Source: Mycobacterium sp. MFM001
GTDB taxonomy: Bacteria; Actinomycetota; Actinomycetes; Mycobacteriales; Mycobacteriaceae
DNA length: 64,000 bases
NCBI RefSeq assembly: GCF_003402475.1
Contig: NZ_BFAB01000001.1
Location: forward strand, 539,333 to 603,332
Reading direction: 5' to 3'
Shown here in pieces: positions 35,809 through 47,230 of this stretch. Both the position numbers and the translations under genes were made by a program. Numbering within the stretch: position 1 is the first letter of the stretch; each line of letters opens with the position of its first letter. The notes beneath the pieces are model-generated. The model was not told the origin of the DNA. It saw nothing but the letters and a program-made list of their open reading frames with translations, and searched no databases.

Positions 35809-36147
35809 TCAGTCGGCTAGCTCCAGCAGCTCGTCGAGCAGCGCGGTGAACTCGTCCGGGTGCGCCGGAGTGAACGCGGGACTGGGCCGGGTCCCCGGCA
35901 CGTCGAGCGTGATCAACGTCGACTTGAGCGGCCGGCCCACGTCCAGCGGCAGCCAGCGACGGAAATCCGAGGTACCCCAGATCCGGAACCGATGCGTGAA
36001 CAGTCCCAGCGGCTCAGCCTTGTAGCCGCGGACCGTGCTCAGCGCGATGACCTTCGACGTGCCCGACGGAAAATGATAGCGGCGCAAGGTGATTGCCTCC
36101 CGATCCAGCTGGACCAGGCCGTCGTCGTAGTGCTGCCGGGTGCTCAC
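35809..36147 (-). CDS. Small hypothetical protein (Rv3819 type)
   Basis: 112-aa protein, close in length to Rv3819. It reads VSTRQHYDDGLVQLDREAIT, then SKVIALSTVRGYKAEPLGLF, RFRIWGTSDFRRWLPLDVGRP and STLITLDVPGTRPSPAFTP, a beta-rich pattern resembling PH-like domains. No membrane segment. GTG 36147 overlaps the stop of the Rieske gene by four bases (GTGA), so it is translated with it. Function unknown; probably a partner of the Rieske protein. Confidence 0.8.
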   Translation of the reverse strand: MSTRQHYDDGLVQLDREAITLRRYHFPSGTSKVIALSTVRGYKAEPLGLFTHRFRIWGTSDFRRWLPLDVGRPLKSTLITLDVPGTRPSPAFTPAHPDEFTALLDELLELAD

Positions 36148-37694
36148 AGCCGCGAACACCGGAGCTCGTGGCCGCGCGCGGTCAGGCAGCGACCGTTCTC
36201 CAGGTTCCATTGCCAACCGTGCAGGTTGCAGGTCAGTGTGTTGCCCTCCACCACACCGAACTTCGACAAATCGGCCTTCAAATGCGGGCAGCGCCGCTGC
36301 ATCTCCCAGCCGTCCAGAGTGATCGACGCGGTGTCGTCGTGGGTTTCGGCGAACCAGCCGTCGGCATAGGCGATGCGCTCGTCGGTCAGGCATTTGAAGA
36401 ATGTGTACAGGTACTCGTTGTAGCCGCCGACCCGCCACGCCTTGAACCGGGTGGACAAGAAGATGGTGTTGACCCAGTCGGGTTCGTTGTCGCGCAGCAC
36501 GGTGCGCACCAACTCCGGCGGGATCTCGAAGCCGTAGCGGAACTTCTCGTCGGGAACTCCTTCGCGCACAGTGCGTTTGGGAAAGTCGAGCACCACGGTT
36601 TGCGGTCCGATCCGCAGTTCGACGGGATAGCCGATACCGTCGCAGATTTCGTCGCTGGCCAGCATGATCGGCTCGAACGCCGCGCGCAGCGGTTCCAGCA
36701 GCGATTCCCCGGCGGCCGGTGCCCAGCGGCCCTTCTCCGCTGCCAGCACGGGGGTCATCCGGGCGGCGTAGTCGGCGATGTAGTCGGCTTTGCCGGTGGT
36801 GAAGATCGCCTCGACTTCCTCGCTGGGCAGCGGGTGGTGCAGCGAATTCAATTGTGTGCCAGAGAATTCCGCGGTCGAGCCGGGCATCATCAACAGACCG
36901 CGGTCGTGGCCGTGGACGCGCATCTGGTCGAGGAACACCATCTGGTCGGGGAAGATGTTGGCCGGATCGCCGTGGTCGTCGTTGAGGTGGCGCAACTCGG
37001 GATCCAAAAAGCACGGCGGGCCGGCGGACGGGATCACCCAGGTGGCGTCGACCTGGGCGATGTACTGACGCGCGCGGTCCATCTGGCGCTGCCGCTTCTG
37101 GGTGCCGAAGGCCTCCTTGGCCCGGGCCGGCATGTCGTAGACCATCGGGTACCAGATCGCGCCGGAGTACTGCAGCATGTGCACGTCGACGTGGCCGAAC
37201 GCCGAATGCAGCACGTCGAGATCCACCGGCCGGGCGTCGTTCATGTTGAACGCCGTCGTCTCTCCGTCGGAGACCACCAGCGCCGAGTCGCCGATCGGTC
37301 CGTCGGCGGGTGCCCGTAAGGCGATGATCATGATGTCCAGCTCGCCCTTGGGACCCGTAAGCCGGTGCTTTACCGAATCCGTCGTCTCGAAGAACCGGTG
37401 AAAACCCAGCTTTGCCAACTCATCTCGCAAGTCCGGCACCGGATACTCCGGCAGCAGTACCACGGCGTCCTTGTTGACGTGCTGGGCGAGCAGCTTGGCG
37501 TCGAAGTGGTCCTTGTGCAGATGCGAGACGTAGAGATAGTCGCAATCACCGAACGCGTCCCAGTCCAGGCCGCTGTTGTCGGGAAACGGGAACCACGACG
37601 CGAAGTAGGCAGGGTTGACCCACGGGTCGCACAGAATGCTGCCCGCCCGGGTCTCGATCCGGAAGCCGGCGTGGCCGACGCTGGTGACCTGCAT
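36144..37694 (-). CDS. Metallo-beta-lactamase/Rieske two-domain protein
   Basis: 516-aa protein equal in length to Rv3818. The N-terminal half has a metallo-beta-lactamase fold signature, YVSHLHKDHFDAKLL (HxHxDH, about residues 58-72), and VTSVGHAGFRIET at the start. The C-terminal 120 residues form a Rieske 2Fe-2S domain: RRCPHLKADLS and LTCNLHGWQWNLENGRC supply the Cys-x-His and Cys-x-x-His ligands. The combination resembles sialic acid hydroxylase-type oxygenases. Substrate unknown. ATG 37694 gives the family length. Confidence 0.9.
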   Translation of the reverse strand: MQVTSVGHAGFRIETRAGSILCDPWVNPAYFASWFPFPDNSGLDWDAFGDCDYLYVSHLHKDHFDAKLLAQHVNKDAVVLLPEYPVPDLRDELAKLGFHRFFETTDSVKHRLTGPKGELDIMIIALRAPADGPIGDSALVVSDGETTAFNMNDARPVDLDVLHSAFGHVDVHMLQYSGAIWYPMVYDMPARAKEAFGTQKRQRQMDRARQYIAQVDATWVIPSAGPPCFLDPELRHLNDDHGDPANIFPDQMVFLDQMRVHGHDRGLLMMPGSTAEFSGTQLNSLHHPLPSEEVEAIFTTGKADYIADYAARMTPVLAAEKGRWAPAAGESLLEPLRAAFEPIMLASDEICDGIGYPVELRIGPQTVVLDFPKRTVREGVPDEKFRYGFEIPPELVRTVLRDNEPDWVNTIFLSTRFKAWRVGGYNEYLYTFFKCLTDERIAYADGWFAETHDDTASITLDGWEMQRRCPHLKADLSKFGVVEGNTLTCNLHGWQWNLENGRCLTARGHELRCSRL

Positions 37695-37838
37695 CGGGCA
37701 ATAGCCTAACGGGACGACGCGTCTTCGCTGCTCCACAGCCGCCGGTCTCTACGCAGCAGGCGCCGGTAGGTCAGCCGCGGGAACGGTCACGGTCGAACAT
37801 CTTTTTGCAGCAGTGGGTGCGCCGGCAACCGAAAATAT

Positions 37839-37844
37839 TAGGGT
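37839..37844 (+). promoter_or_regulatory. -10 element of the first acyltransferase gene
   Basis: TAGGGT seven bases before GTG 37852; fits a leaderless promoter for the acyltransferase cluster. Confidence 0.5.
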
Positions 37845-37851
37845 TGACGGC

Positions 37852-38634
37852 GTGGAGCCGGTGTACGGGACTGTCATTCAGCTTGCTCGCCTGACGTGGC
37901 GATTGCAGGGTTTGCGGTTCACTGTCAGCGGGGTGGAGCACCTGCCGGAGACCGGCGGAGCCGTCATCGCGATCAACCACACCAGCTACTTCGACTTCAC
38001 CTTCGCCGGGTTGCCCGCCTACAAGCAGGGTCTGGGCCGCAAGGTGCGGTTCATGGCCAAGCAAGAGGTGTTCGACCACAAGGTTTCCGGCCCGATCATG
38101 CGTGGCTGCCGGCACATTCCGGTGGACCGGGAAAGCGGCGCTGCCTCGTTCGAGGCGGCGGTGGCCGCGCTGAAGGCCGGTGAACTGGTCGGGGTGTACC
38201 CGGAGGCGACGATCAGCCGGAGCTTCGAGATCAAGGAGCTCAAGTCCGGCGCCGCCCGAATGGCCATCGCGGCCGGCGTGCCGATCATCCCGCACATCGT
38301 GTGGGGCGCCCAGCGGATCTGGACCAAGGACCACCCGAAGAAGCTTGCCCGCCCCAAGGTGCCCATCGCGGTGGCGGTCGGCGAGCCGATCCAGCCGACG
38401 CTGGCGGCACCGGATCTGACGGCGTTGCTGCACTCCCGGATGCAGCATTTGCTGGAGCGGGTGCAAGACGCGTACGGACCGCATCCGGCCGGCGAGTTCT
38501 GGGTTCCGCACCGGCTGGGCGGAGGCGCCCCGTCGCTGGCCGAGGCCGCCCGGCTGGACGCCGAAGAAGCCACCCGGCGCGCTGCCGCGAAGGCGGCGCG
38601 CCTCCGGCCGGGTTCGGAGGCGGCGCCGGAGTAG
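37852..38634 (+). CDS. PlsC-like acyltransferase 1 (Rv3816c type)
   Basis: 260-aa 1-acylglycerol-3-phosphate O-acyltransferase-like protein. The catalytic HX4D motif is INHTSYFDF (about residues 42-50). GVYPEATISRSFEIKELKSG is the substrate-binding EGT-like motif, and PIIPHIVWGAQRIW follows. The C-terminal 40 residues are alanine/arginine-rich and poorly structured. It is the first of three tandem paralogues that lie together in M. tuberculosis too. Expected to acylate a phospholipid or glycolipid precursor at the membrane. Confidence 0.9.
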   Translation: MEPVYGTVIQLARLTWRLQGLRFTVSGVEHLPETGGAVIAINHTSYFDFTFAGLPAYKQGLGRKVRFMAKQEVFDHKVSGPIMRGCRHIPVDRESGAASFEAAVAALKAGELVGVYPEATISRSFEIKELKSGAARMAIAAGVPIIPHIVWGAQRIWTKDHPKKLARPKVPIAVAVGEPIQPTLAAPDLTALLHSRMQHLLERVQDAYGPHPAGEFWVPHRLGGGAPSLAEAARLDAEEATRRAAAKAARLRPGSEAAPE

Positions 38635-38638
38635 CTGT

Positions 38639-39079
38639 ATGGAACCGGTATTCCGCGCGCTCGAGATCACCGCAAAAGCGGTCATCAAGGCCGTCGGCAG
38701 CCCGATCTCCTTTGCGGGACTGGAGAACATCCCGCGCAGCGGCGGAGCCGTCATCGCGATCAACCACACCAGCTACGTCGACTTTCTGCCCGCCGGTCTG
38801 GCCGTGCATCACCGGGGCCGCCGGATCCGCTACATGATCAAGGCCGAGATGCAGCAGGTGAAGGTGGTCGACTTCCTGATCCGGCACACCAAGACCATTC
38901 CGGTGAACCGCGCAGCCGGGCGGGACGCCTACGCGGTCGCGGTCCAGCGGCTACGCGAGGGCGAGGTGATCGGGGTCTATCCCGAGGCGACGATCAGCCG
39001 CAGCTTCGAGCTCAAGGAATTCAAGACCGGCGCCGCCCGGATGGCGCTGGAGGCGCAGGTGCCGATCGTGCCGCTGATT
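38639..39079 (+). pseudogene. PlsC-like acyltransferase 2, truncated (Rv3815c type)
   Basis: Starts like its neighbours (MEPVFRALEITAKAV) and keeps INHTSYVDF and GVYPEATISRSFELKEFKTG. After VPIVPLI (residue 147) family similarity stops abruptly, where the paralogues continue VWGAQRIW. The frame then runs on for about 255 residues out of phase through the third acyltransferase gene, to a stop at 39844, giving nonsense sequence. About 100 C-terminal residues are missing. The simplest explanation is a deletion of a few hundred bases joining the middle of gene 2 to the start of gene 3; a collapsed assembly of tandem copies is the alternative. Confidence 0.75.
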
Positions 39080-39830
39080 GGCAGAACCGTTCTTCCGCAT
39101 GATGGAGATGGTCGTCCCGCCACTGGTCGCGGCGAACGGCACCAAGATCACCTACCAGGGCCTGCAGAACATTCCCGAACGCGGCGGCGCGTTGGTGGCG
39201 CTCAACCACACCAGCTACGTCGACTGGCTGCCGGCGTCGCTGGCCGCATACCAGCGGCGACGGCGGCTGCGGTTCATGATCAAGGCCGAGATGCAGGACG
39301 TGCGGGCGGTCAACTACGTGATCAAGCACGCCAAGCTCATTCCGGTGGACCGCAGCCACGGATCCGACGCCTACGCGGTGGCCGTACGCGAACTGAAGCG
39401 CGGCGAACTCGTCGGGCTGCACCCGGAGGCCACGATCAGCCGCAGCTTCGAGCTGCGGCCGTTCAAAACCGGGACGGCCCGGCTGGCACTGGAGGCGCAG
39501 GTGCCGGTCATTCCGATGATCGTCTGGGGCGCACAGCGGATCTGGCCCAAAGACCACCGGCCGCAGCTGTTTCGCAACAAGGTCCCGATCACTGTCGCGG
39601 CTGGCGCGCCGCTGCAACCACGGGGCAGCGCCGACGAACTCAACGCCCGGTTGCGCGAAACGATGAAGTCGATGCTGTACCGGGTGCAGGAGGAGTACCC
39701 GCATCCCGAAGGCGCCTACTGGGTGCCGCGCCGGCTGGGCGGCAGCGCGCCGACGCCCGACGAGTCCAAGGCGCTGCGGATCGCCGAACTGATGGAGCGG
39801 GCCCGCAAACAGGGCGTGAGCCGGCTGTGA
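39078..39830 (+). CDS. PlsC-like acyltransferase 3 (Rv3814c type)
   Basis: 250-aa acyltransferase with full domain: LNHTSYVDWLPASLAAYQRR (HX4D), IPVDRSHGSDAYAVA, LVGLHPEATISRSFELRPF and PVIPMIVWGAQRIWPKDHRP. TTG 39078 aligns with the start of its paralogues (AEPFFRMMEMV); ATG 39099 is the alternative. The normal upstream region is gone because the break in gene 2 lies right at this start, so expression may depend on translation from gene 2. Confidence 0.85.
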   Translation: MAEPFFRMMEMVVPPLVAANGTKITYQGLQNIPERGGALVALNHTSYVDWLPASLAAYQRRRRLRFMIKAEMQDVRAVNYVIKHAKLIPVDRSHGSDAYAVAVRELKRGELVGLHPEATISRSFELRPFKTGTARLALEAQVPVIPMIVWGAQRIWPKDHRPQLFRNKVPITVAAGAPLQPRGSADELNARLRETMKSMLYRVQEEYPHPEGAYWVPRRLGGSAPTPDESKALRIAELMERARKQGVSRL

Positions 39831-39840
39831 CGCCGCCTCC

Positions 39841-40656
39841 ATGACGCTTCCCGCGCTCATCGCATGCGACGTGGACGGCACGCTGATCGACGACCGTGAG
39901 CGGATCAGCCCGCGCACCCGCCACGCCGTCAACGCTGCCGTGGAGGCAGGCGCAACATTCATCCTGGCCACTGGGCGCCCGCCGCGCTGGGTGCAGCCGG
40001 TGGTCGACGAACTCGGGTTCGCGCCGATGGCGGTGTGCGCCAACGGCGCCGTCATCTACGACGCGGCGACCGACCGCGTGGTGTCGGCGCACACGCTGGC
40101 CGTCGACACCCTCGCCCAGCTGGCCGAGATCGCGACACGCGCCATTCCGGGCGCCGGCCTGGCCGTCGAGCGCATCGGCCGCAGCGCGCACGACACCGCG
40201 ACGCCGCAGTTCATCAGCTCACCAGGCTACGAGCACGCCTGGCTCAACCCGGACAACACCGAGGTGTCCATCGAAGACCTGCTCAGTGCGCCGGCGGTCA
40301 AGCTGCTGATCCGCAAGGCCGGGGCCAGCAGCGCCGACATGGCCGCCGAGCTGTCCAAGTACATCGGCATCGAGGGCGACATCACGTATTCGACCAACAA
40401 CGGCTTGATCGAGATCGTGCCGCTGGGCTTCAGCAAGGCCACCGGCATCGACGAGATCGCCCGGCCGCTGGGCATCACCGACGACGACGTGGTCGCGTTC
40501 GGCGACATGCCCAACGACGTGCCGATGCTGTTGCGGGCCGGTCACGGTGTCGCGATGGGCAACGCGCATCCCGAGGCGGTGGCCGCGGCCAACGAAGTCA
40601 CCGCGCCCAACACCGACGACGGGGTGGCGCGGGTGCTCGAACGCTGGTGGCTTTAG
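39841..40656 (+). CDS. HAD-superfamily Cof-type hydrolase
   Basis: 271-aa phosphatase (Rv3813c type) of HAD class IIB. Motif I is IACDVDGTLIDDRERIS (nucleophile Asp about residue 10); motif II ILATGRPPRW; motif III and IV KATGIDEIARPLGI and VVAFGDMPNDVPML. The cap contains the usual alpha/beta insertion. Small phosphorylated metabolites are the usual substrates; the natural one is unknown. It follows acyltransferase 3 by ten bases and is probably in the same operon. Confidence 0.9.
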   Translation: MTLPALIACDVDGTLIDDRERISPRTRHAVNAAVEAGATFILATGRPPRWVQPVVDELGFAPMAVCANGAVIYDAATDRVVSAHTLAVDTLAQLAEIATRAIPGAGLAVERIGRSAHDTATPQFISSPGYEHAWLNPDNTEVSIEDLLSAPAVKLLIRKAGASSADMAAELSKYIGIEGDITYSTNNGLIEIVPLGFSKATGIDEIARPLGITDDDVVAFGDMPNDVPMLLRAGHGVAMGNAHPEAVAAANEVTAPNTDDGVARVLERWWL

Positions 40657-40660
40657 CGAC

Positions 40661-42274
40661 CTAGGCGGCAGGGTGGACGGGCGAGAACCGCTCCAGCTGC
40701 ACTGGCGGCCCGTCCGGCGCGGGCGGCGGTAGTTCCTGTGCGACGCCGTCGATCACGCGGGTGACGTGGCCGCTCTCCCGGTCGAAGTTCAGCGTGCCGT
40801 GCTGGAAGTTCTGCGTAATCCACTGCGGCTGCTGGATTTCCCCGCTGGTCGGCAGGCCGAGAGCGCCGCGCTCGTAGCCGAGTGAGGCCCAGGCCGCGTA
40901 GATCGCGCCGGTGACGGGTTCGGCGCCGGTCTCCGGTGACCAGTAGATGGCGCCCTTGTCGAAGGTGGCGTAGCGCGCCGAGCCGGCCGCGGTGGCCTCC
41001 GGTGAGGTCGGCACGCCCAGCGGACTCTTCATCCCGCCCATCGCCTGCCAACGGTCGTAGATCGCGCCGCCCTGCAGCGCCGCCGCCAAGTCTTCCGGGC
41101 CGGGCGGGTCGTTGAATCGGGCTGCGATGTCACGGATTTCGCTCATCAGCGCATACGCGACGTTGCCGGGGCACAGGGTGGCGCCGACGTCGCGGTGACT
41201 GAAAATGTTCGGCAGTGTCGGTGTGGCGCCGGCAGGGAAGTTGGTGTTGGGCCCGCCGGCCGAGGTCAGCGTCACCGTGCCGTGCGGGTCGACGTGGTCG
41301 ATCCCCAGCCGCCAGCCGAGCAACCGGCCGACCGTGCGCAGCTGGATCGGGGTCGGCGGCTCGTCGTCGAAGTTTCCGATCATCGCCACACCCCAGGTGT
41401 CGCGGTTGAATCCGCCGGTGTGCGAACCCTCGACCGCTCGGCTGATCCCGCCGGCCCGGCCCTCGAACACCTGGCCGTACTTGTCGACGAGCGCGTTGTA
41501 GGCGATGTCGCACCAGCCCAGTGTCTGGGTGTGGTAGGCGTAGATGGACCGCACGATCGCGGCCGAATCCTGCGGCTCGTAGTCGTTGCTCTCCGCGGTG
41601 TGGTGAACCACCGCCGCGCGAACAGCGTTGTCGTACAAGGTGTTACCGCACCGTATCGACTCGTCGGCTCCCCATTGTGAGCGGCTGATGATGTTGGGCG
41701 GCTGACCCGGCGCGAGCACCGCCGACGGCGGCGTCCACTGGGTGTCGGCCGGTGCCTCCGGCGGGGAGATCAGCACCGCCGAAATGTTCTGCGGCAACGG
41801 ATGTTCGACCGTCGCAGGCCGGTAGCCCAGCGCAGCCTGCGTGCGCTCGGGCGGCGCGGACGTCACCGGCGCGCCGGCGGGCCGGGTGACCGCGAACTGC
41901 ACAGTCGTGGTCTTTCCGACGAATACCGGTTCGGTGCCGCGCGGAACAGTCGACGCTGTATCGGAGCCCTCGGTCTCGAGTGCCTCGGCGTCATGCCAGG
42001 GGCCCCAGGAGCCGTCGGCGCGCTTGGCGCGCACCCGTGCCGAGGTGCCGGTCAGGTCCCCACCGGTGAGCGCGACCATGGAAAACGGTGTGGGCTGGCT
42101 GATCTCGCGGATGGTTTCACCGCCGCCCAGGCCGACCAGCGGCCGCTGGGTCAGTTGGGTGTCGCCGGTCTTGGCCGGCTGATCCCGATGATCAGTGGCC
42201 GCCCAGGGCAGGATGACGACGGTCGCCGCGATGGCTGTGAACAACATCGTCGGCGGACGACGGCTGCGCAACAC
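40661..42274 (-). CDS. Exported N-acetylmuramoyl-L-alanine amidase with LGFP repeats
   Basis: 537-aa protein close to Rv3811 (539 aa). N-terminal signal peptide (MLRSRRPPTMLFTAIAATVV, cleavage near ILPWAA). A peptidoglycan recognition (amidase 2) domain holds zinc ligands: AAVVHHTAESNDYEP (His, about residue 221), GFNRDTWGVAMIGNFDD, FSHRDVGATLCPG (His, Cys). At least three C-terminal LGFP-type repeats follow (MGGMKSPLGVPTSPE, LGYERGALGLPTSGE), which bind cell wall arabinogalactan. GTG 42274 is preferred over ATG 42247 because a TAACAT element lies six bases upstream and it supplies the basic part of the signal. Confidence 0.9.
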   Translation of the reverse strand: MLRSRRPPTMLFTAIAATVVILPWAATDHRDQPAKTGDTQLTQRPLVGLGGGETIREISQPTPFSMVALTGGDLTGTSARVRAKRADGSWGPWHDAEALETEGSDTASTVPRGTEPVFVGKTTTVQFAVTRPAGAPVTSAPPERTQAALGYRPATVEHPLPQNISAVLISPPEAPADTQWTPPSAVLAPGQPPNIISRSQWGADESIRCGNTLYDNAVRAAVVHHTAESNDYEPQDSAAIVRSIYAYHTQTLGWCDIAYNALVDKYGQVFEGRAGGISRAVEGSHTGGFNRDTWGVAMIGNFDDEPPTPIQLRTVGRLLGWRLGIDHVDPHGTVTLTSAGGPNTNFPAGATPTLPNIFSHRDVGATLCPGNVAYALMSEIRDIAARFNDPPGPEDLAAALQGGAIYDRWQAMGGMKSPLGVPTSPEATAAGSARYATFDKGAIYWSPETGAEPVTGAIYAAWASLGYERGALGLPTSGEIQQPQWITQNFQHGTLNFDRESGHVTRVIDGVAQELPPPAPDGPPVQLERFSPVHPAA

Positions 42275-42280
42275 AAGGCG

Positions 42281-42286
42281 ATGTTA
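42281..42286 (-). promoter_or_regulatory. -10 element of the amidase gene
   Basis: TAACAT on the minus strand, six bases before GTG 42274; fits a leaderless promoter. Confidence 0.5.
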
Positions 42287-42351
42287 CTTATGTGGTCTAT
42301 GTTGCTTATGGTGCGACACGGTACTACTGGGGACAAAGTTAAACCACCGGT

Positions 42352-42409
42352 AACGGCACCGCAGAGTTTCGGCGCTGGATCAACCAGCTCCCACTTCTGC
42401 GGTGCCGTT
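42352..42409 (-). terminator. Long hairpin after erp
   Basis: AACGGCACCGCAGA (42352-42365) and TCTGCGGTGCCGTT (42396-42409) form a perfect 14-bp stem. The loop contains a smaller hairpin, GCTGG-ATCAA-CCAGC. It lies 23 bases past the erp stop and most likely ends its transcript, though no long T run follows. Confidence 0.7.
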
Positions 42410-42432
42410 GGGTAGCAGGATCTACATACCGG

Positions 42433-43365
42433 TCAGGTGGCAGGTACCGCCGGCGCCGCCGCCGCGGCCGGTGCAGCGGCCCCCGCGGCGCCACCCTGAA
42501 TCGCCTGGGTGATCGACGGCATCACCAGGCCCTTGAGCAGGTCGATCGCCTGGCTGGCGCCGAGCTGGTTGGCGGTGCCCATCAGGTCGCTGACGATCCC
42601 ACCGCTACCGCCGGAGGTCGCCGGCGCGGCGCCCAGCGACGGGTCACCGAGGATCGGATAGGTGCCGCCCGCGCCTGGGTCCAACCCGATCGGGGTGCTG
42701 ATCGGCACCTCGCCGGGGCTGTAGCCCGGGGTCATCGCGCCCGGGTTGATCAGCGACGGGTCGATACCCGCCGGGCTGGTCAGTCCCGGGGTAGTGCCGG
42801 CGGGGCTGGTCAGTCCCGGGGTAGCGCCGGCCGGGTTGGTCAGGCTGGGGTCCGTCAGGCCTGGGGTGGTCAAGCTCGGGTCGGTCAACCCCGGCGTCGT
42901 ACCGGGCGTCGTCAGACCAGGCGTCGCACCCGGGGTCGCACCCGGAGTGGTCAGACCGGGCGTGGTAAGCCCCGGCGTCGCACCCGGCGTCGTCAAACCA
43001 GGCGTGGTGAGCCCCGGCGTGGCACCAGGCGTCGTCAGGCCCGGCGAGGTCAACCCTGGCGAAGTCAACCCTGGCGAAGTCAACCCGGGGCTGGTCAGAC
43101 CCGGCGAAGCCGTCGCGCCACCCGCCAGGCTGGGCACCGGCGGCATGTTGATCCCGAACTGCGACAGCCCCTGAGTCAGGGCGGACATCAGCTCGTTGGG
43201 CAAGTCCGTCATCACCGCGGCCCGGACGAACTCGTGATGCTCGGGCGCTGCGGTCGCGTCGGCGGCCAACTGGCTGACAGTGACATAGGCAAACGGACTC
43301 GCGACCGCCAGAGCGGCGACTGCGCTCATGGCTGTCGAGAGCCTGCGTCGACGTCGGTTCGGCAC
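42433..43365 (-). CDS. erp: Exported repetitive protein Erp (PirG)
   Basis: 310-aa secreted surface protein (Rv3810 homologue), needed for virulence and envelope integrity in mycobacteria. The signal region is PNRRRRRLSTAMSAVAALAV, then FVRAAVMTDLPNELMSALTQ as in M. tuberculosis. The centre (about residues 88-210) is built of PGLTS/PGLTT/PGAT pentapeptide-like repeats, longer than in M. tuberculosis. The conserved C-terminal domain has ISTPIGLDPGAGGTYPILGD and QAIDLLKGLVMPSITQAI, ending in an Ala/Pro tail. GTG 43365 has GAGGAG eight bases upstream. Repeat number is known to vary between species. Confidence 0.95.
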   Translation of the reverse strand: MPNRRRRRLSTAMSAVAALAVASPFAYVTVSQLAADATAAPEHHEFVRAAVMTDLPNELMSALTQGLSQFGINMPPVPSLAGGATASPGLTSPGLTSPGLTSPGLTSPGLTTPGATPGLTTPGLTTPGATPGLTTPGLTTPGATPGATPGLTTPGTTPGLTDPSLTTPGLTDPSLTNPAGATPGLTSPAGTTPGLTSPAGIDPSLINPGAMTPGYSPGEVPISTPIGLDPGAGGTYPILGDPSLGAAPATSGGSGGIVSDLMGTANQLGASQAIDLLKGLVMPSITQAIQGGAAGAAAPAAAAAPAVPAT

Positions 43366-43490
43366 GGAAGTCTCCTCAATCTGGGCTATACGGTCCTCGG
43401 TCGTCCTGCCTCTGCAGCACAGCAAGATGCCGACGTGATCGATGGTACTGGCGTGACTGCTGTGACTAGTGTGGCGATATTGAATCGTGA

Positions 43491-46696
<3,206 letters not shown>

Positions 46697-46704
<8 letters not shown>

Positions 46705-47230
46705 AACTGCCGCGCCGCGTGGTGAACTGGCCGCGCTGGTGGCGATCCAATCCGCACTGTCCAACCGGCCGGGGATGCTGGCCGCGGCGCGGGGCTTGTC
46801 TTACTTCGGTGAGCACAGCCTCGGCTGGCTGGGGGTCTCGGCTCTGGGCGCGCTGCTGCAGCCGCAGCGCTGGCGGGCCTGGCTGCTGGTCGGGGCCGGG
46901 GCGTTCACCGCGCACGCGGCGGCGGTGCTGATCAAACGGCTGGCGCGGCGGGAACGGCCCCGTCATCCGGCCGTCGCGGTGAACGTCGGCACCCCGAGCC
47001 GGCTGAGCTTCCCGTCGGCGCATGCCACCTCGACCACGGCGGCGGCCATCCTGCTGGCGCGGGTCACCGGGACGCCGCTGCCGACCCTGCTGGTGCCGCC
47101 GATGGCGCTGTCGCGGATGCTGCTGGGGGTGCACTATCCCAGCGACGTGGCCGTCGGCGTGGGCGTGGGTGCGGCTGTCGCCGCCGTCGCGGTGCGGGTG
47201 GACAGCCAGATCGGAGGTGCCGATGAGTGA
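46697..47230 (+). CDS. PAP2-family membrane phosphatase (Rv3807c type)
   Basis: 177-aa PAP2 superfamily protein with about five membrane helices. The three phosphatase motifs are clear: KRLARRERPRHP, LSFPSAHATSTT and SRMLLGVHYPSDVAVG. Rv3807c is proposed to remove phosphate from decaprenylphosphoryl-5-phosphoribose, the product of the next gene ubiA, on the way to the arabinose donor. ATG 46697 overlaps glfT2 by eight bases; its own end overlaps ubiA by eight. Confidence 0.93.

Noticed and set aside
39080..39844. Continuation of the second acyltransferase frame through the third gene
   Set aside because: The residues after the break show no similarity to the family and match an out-of-phase reading of acyltransferase 3, so it is treated as read-through of a broken gene and not as a real domain.
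42750..43110. Regular short repeats that could suggest a CRISPR array
   Set aside because: They are in-frame PGLT codon repeats of erp without unique spacers.
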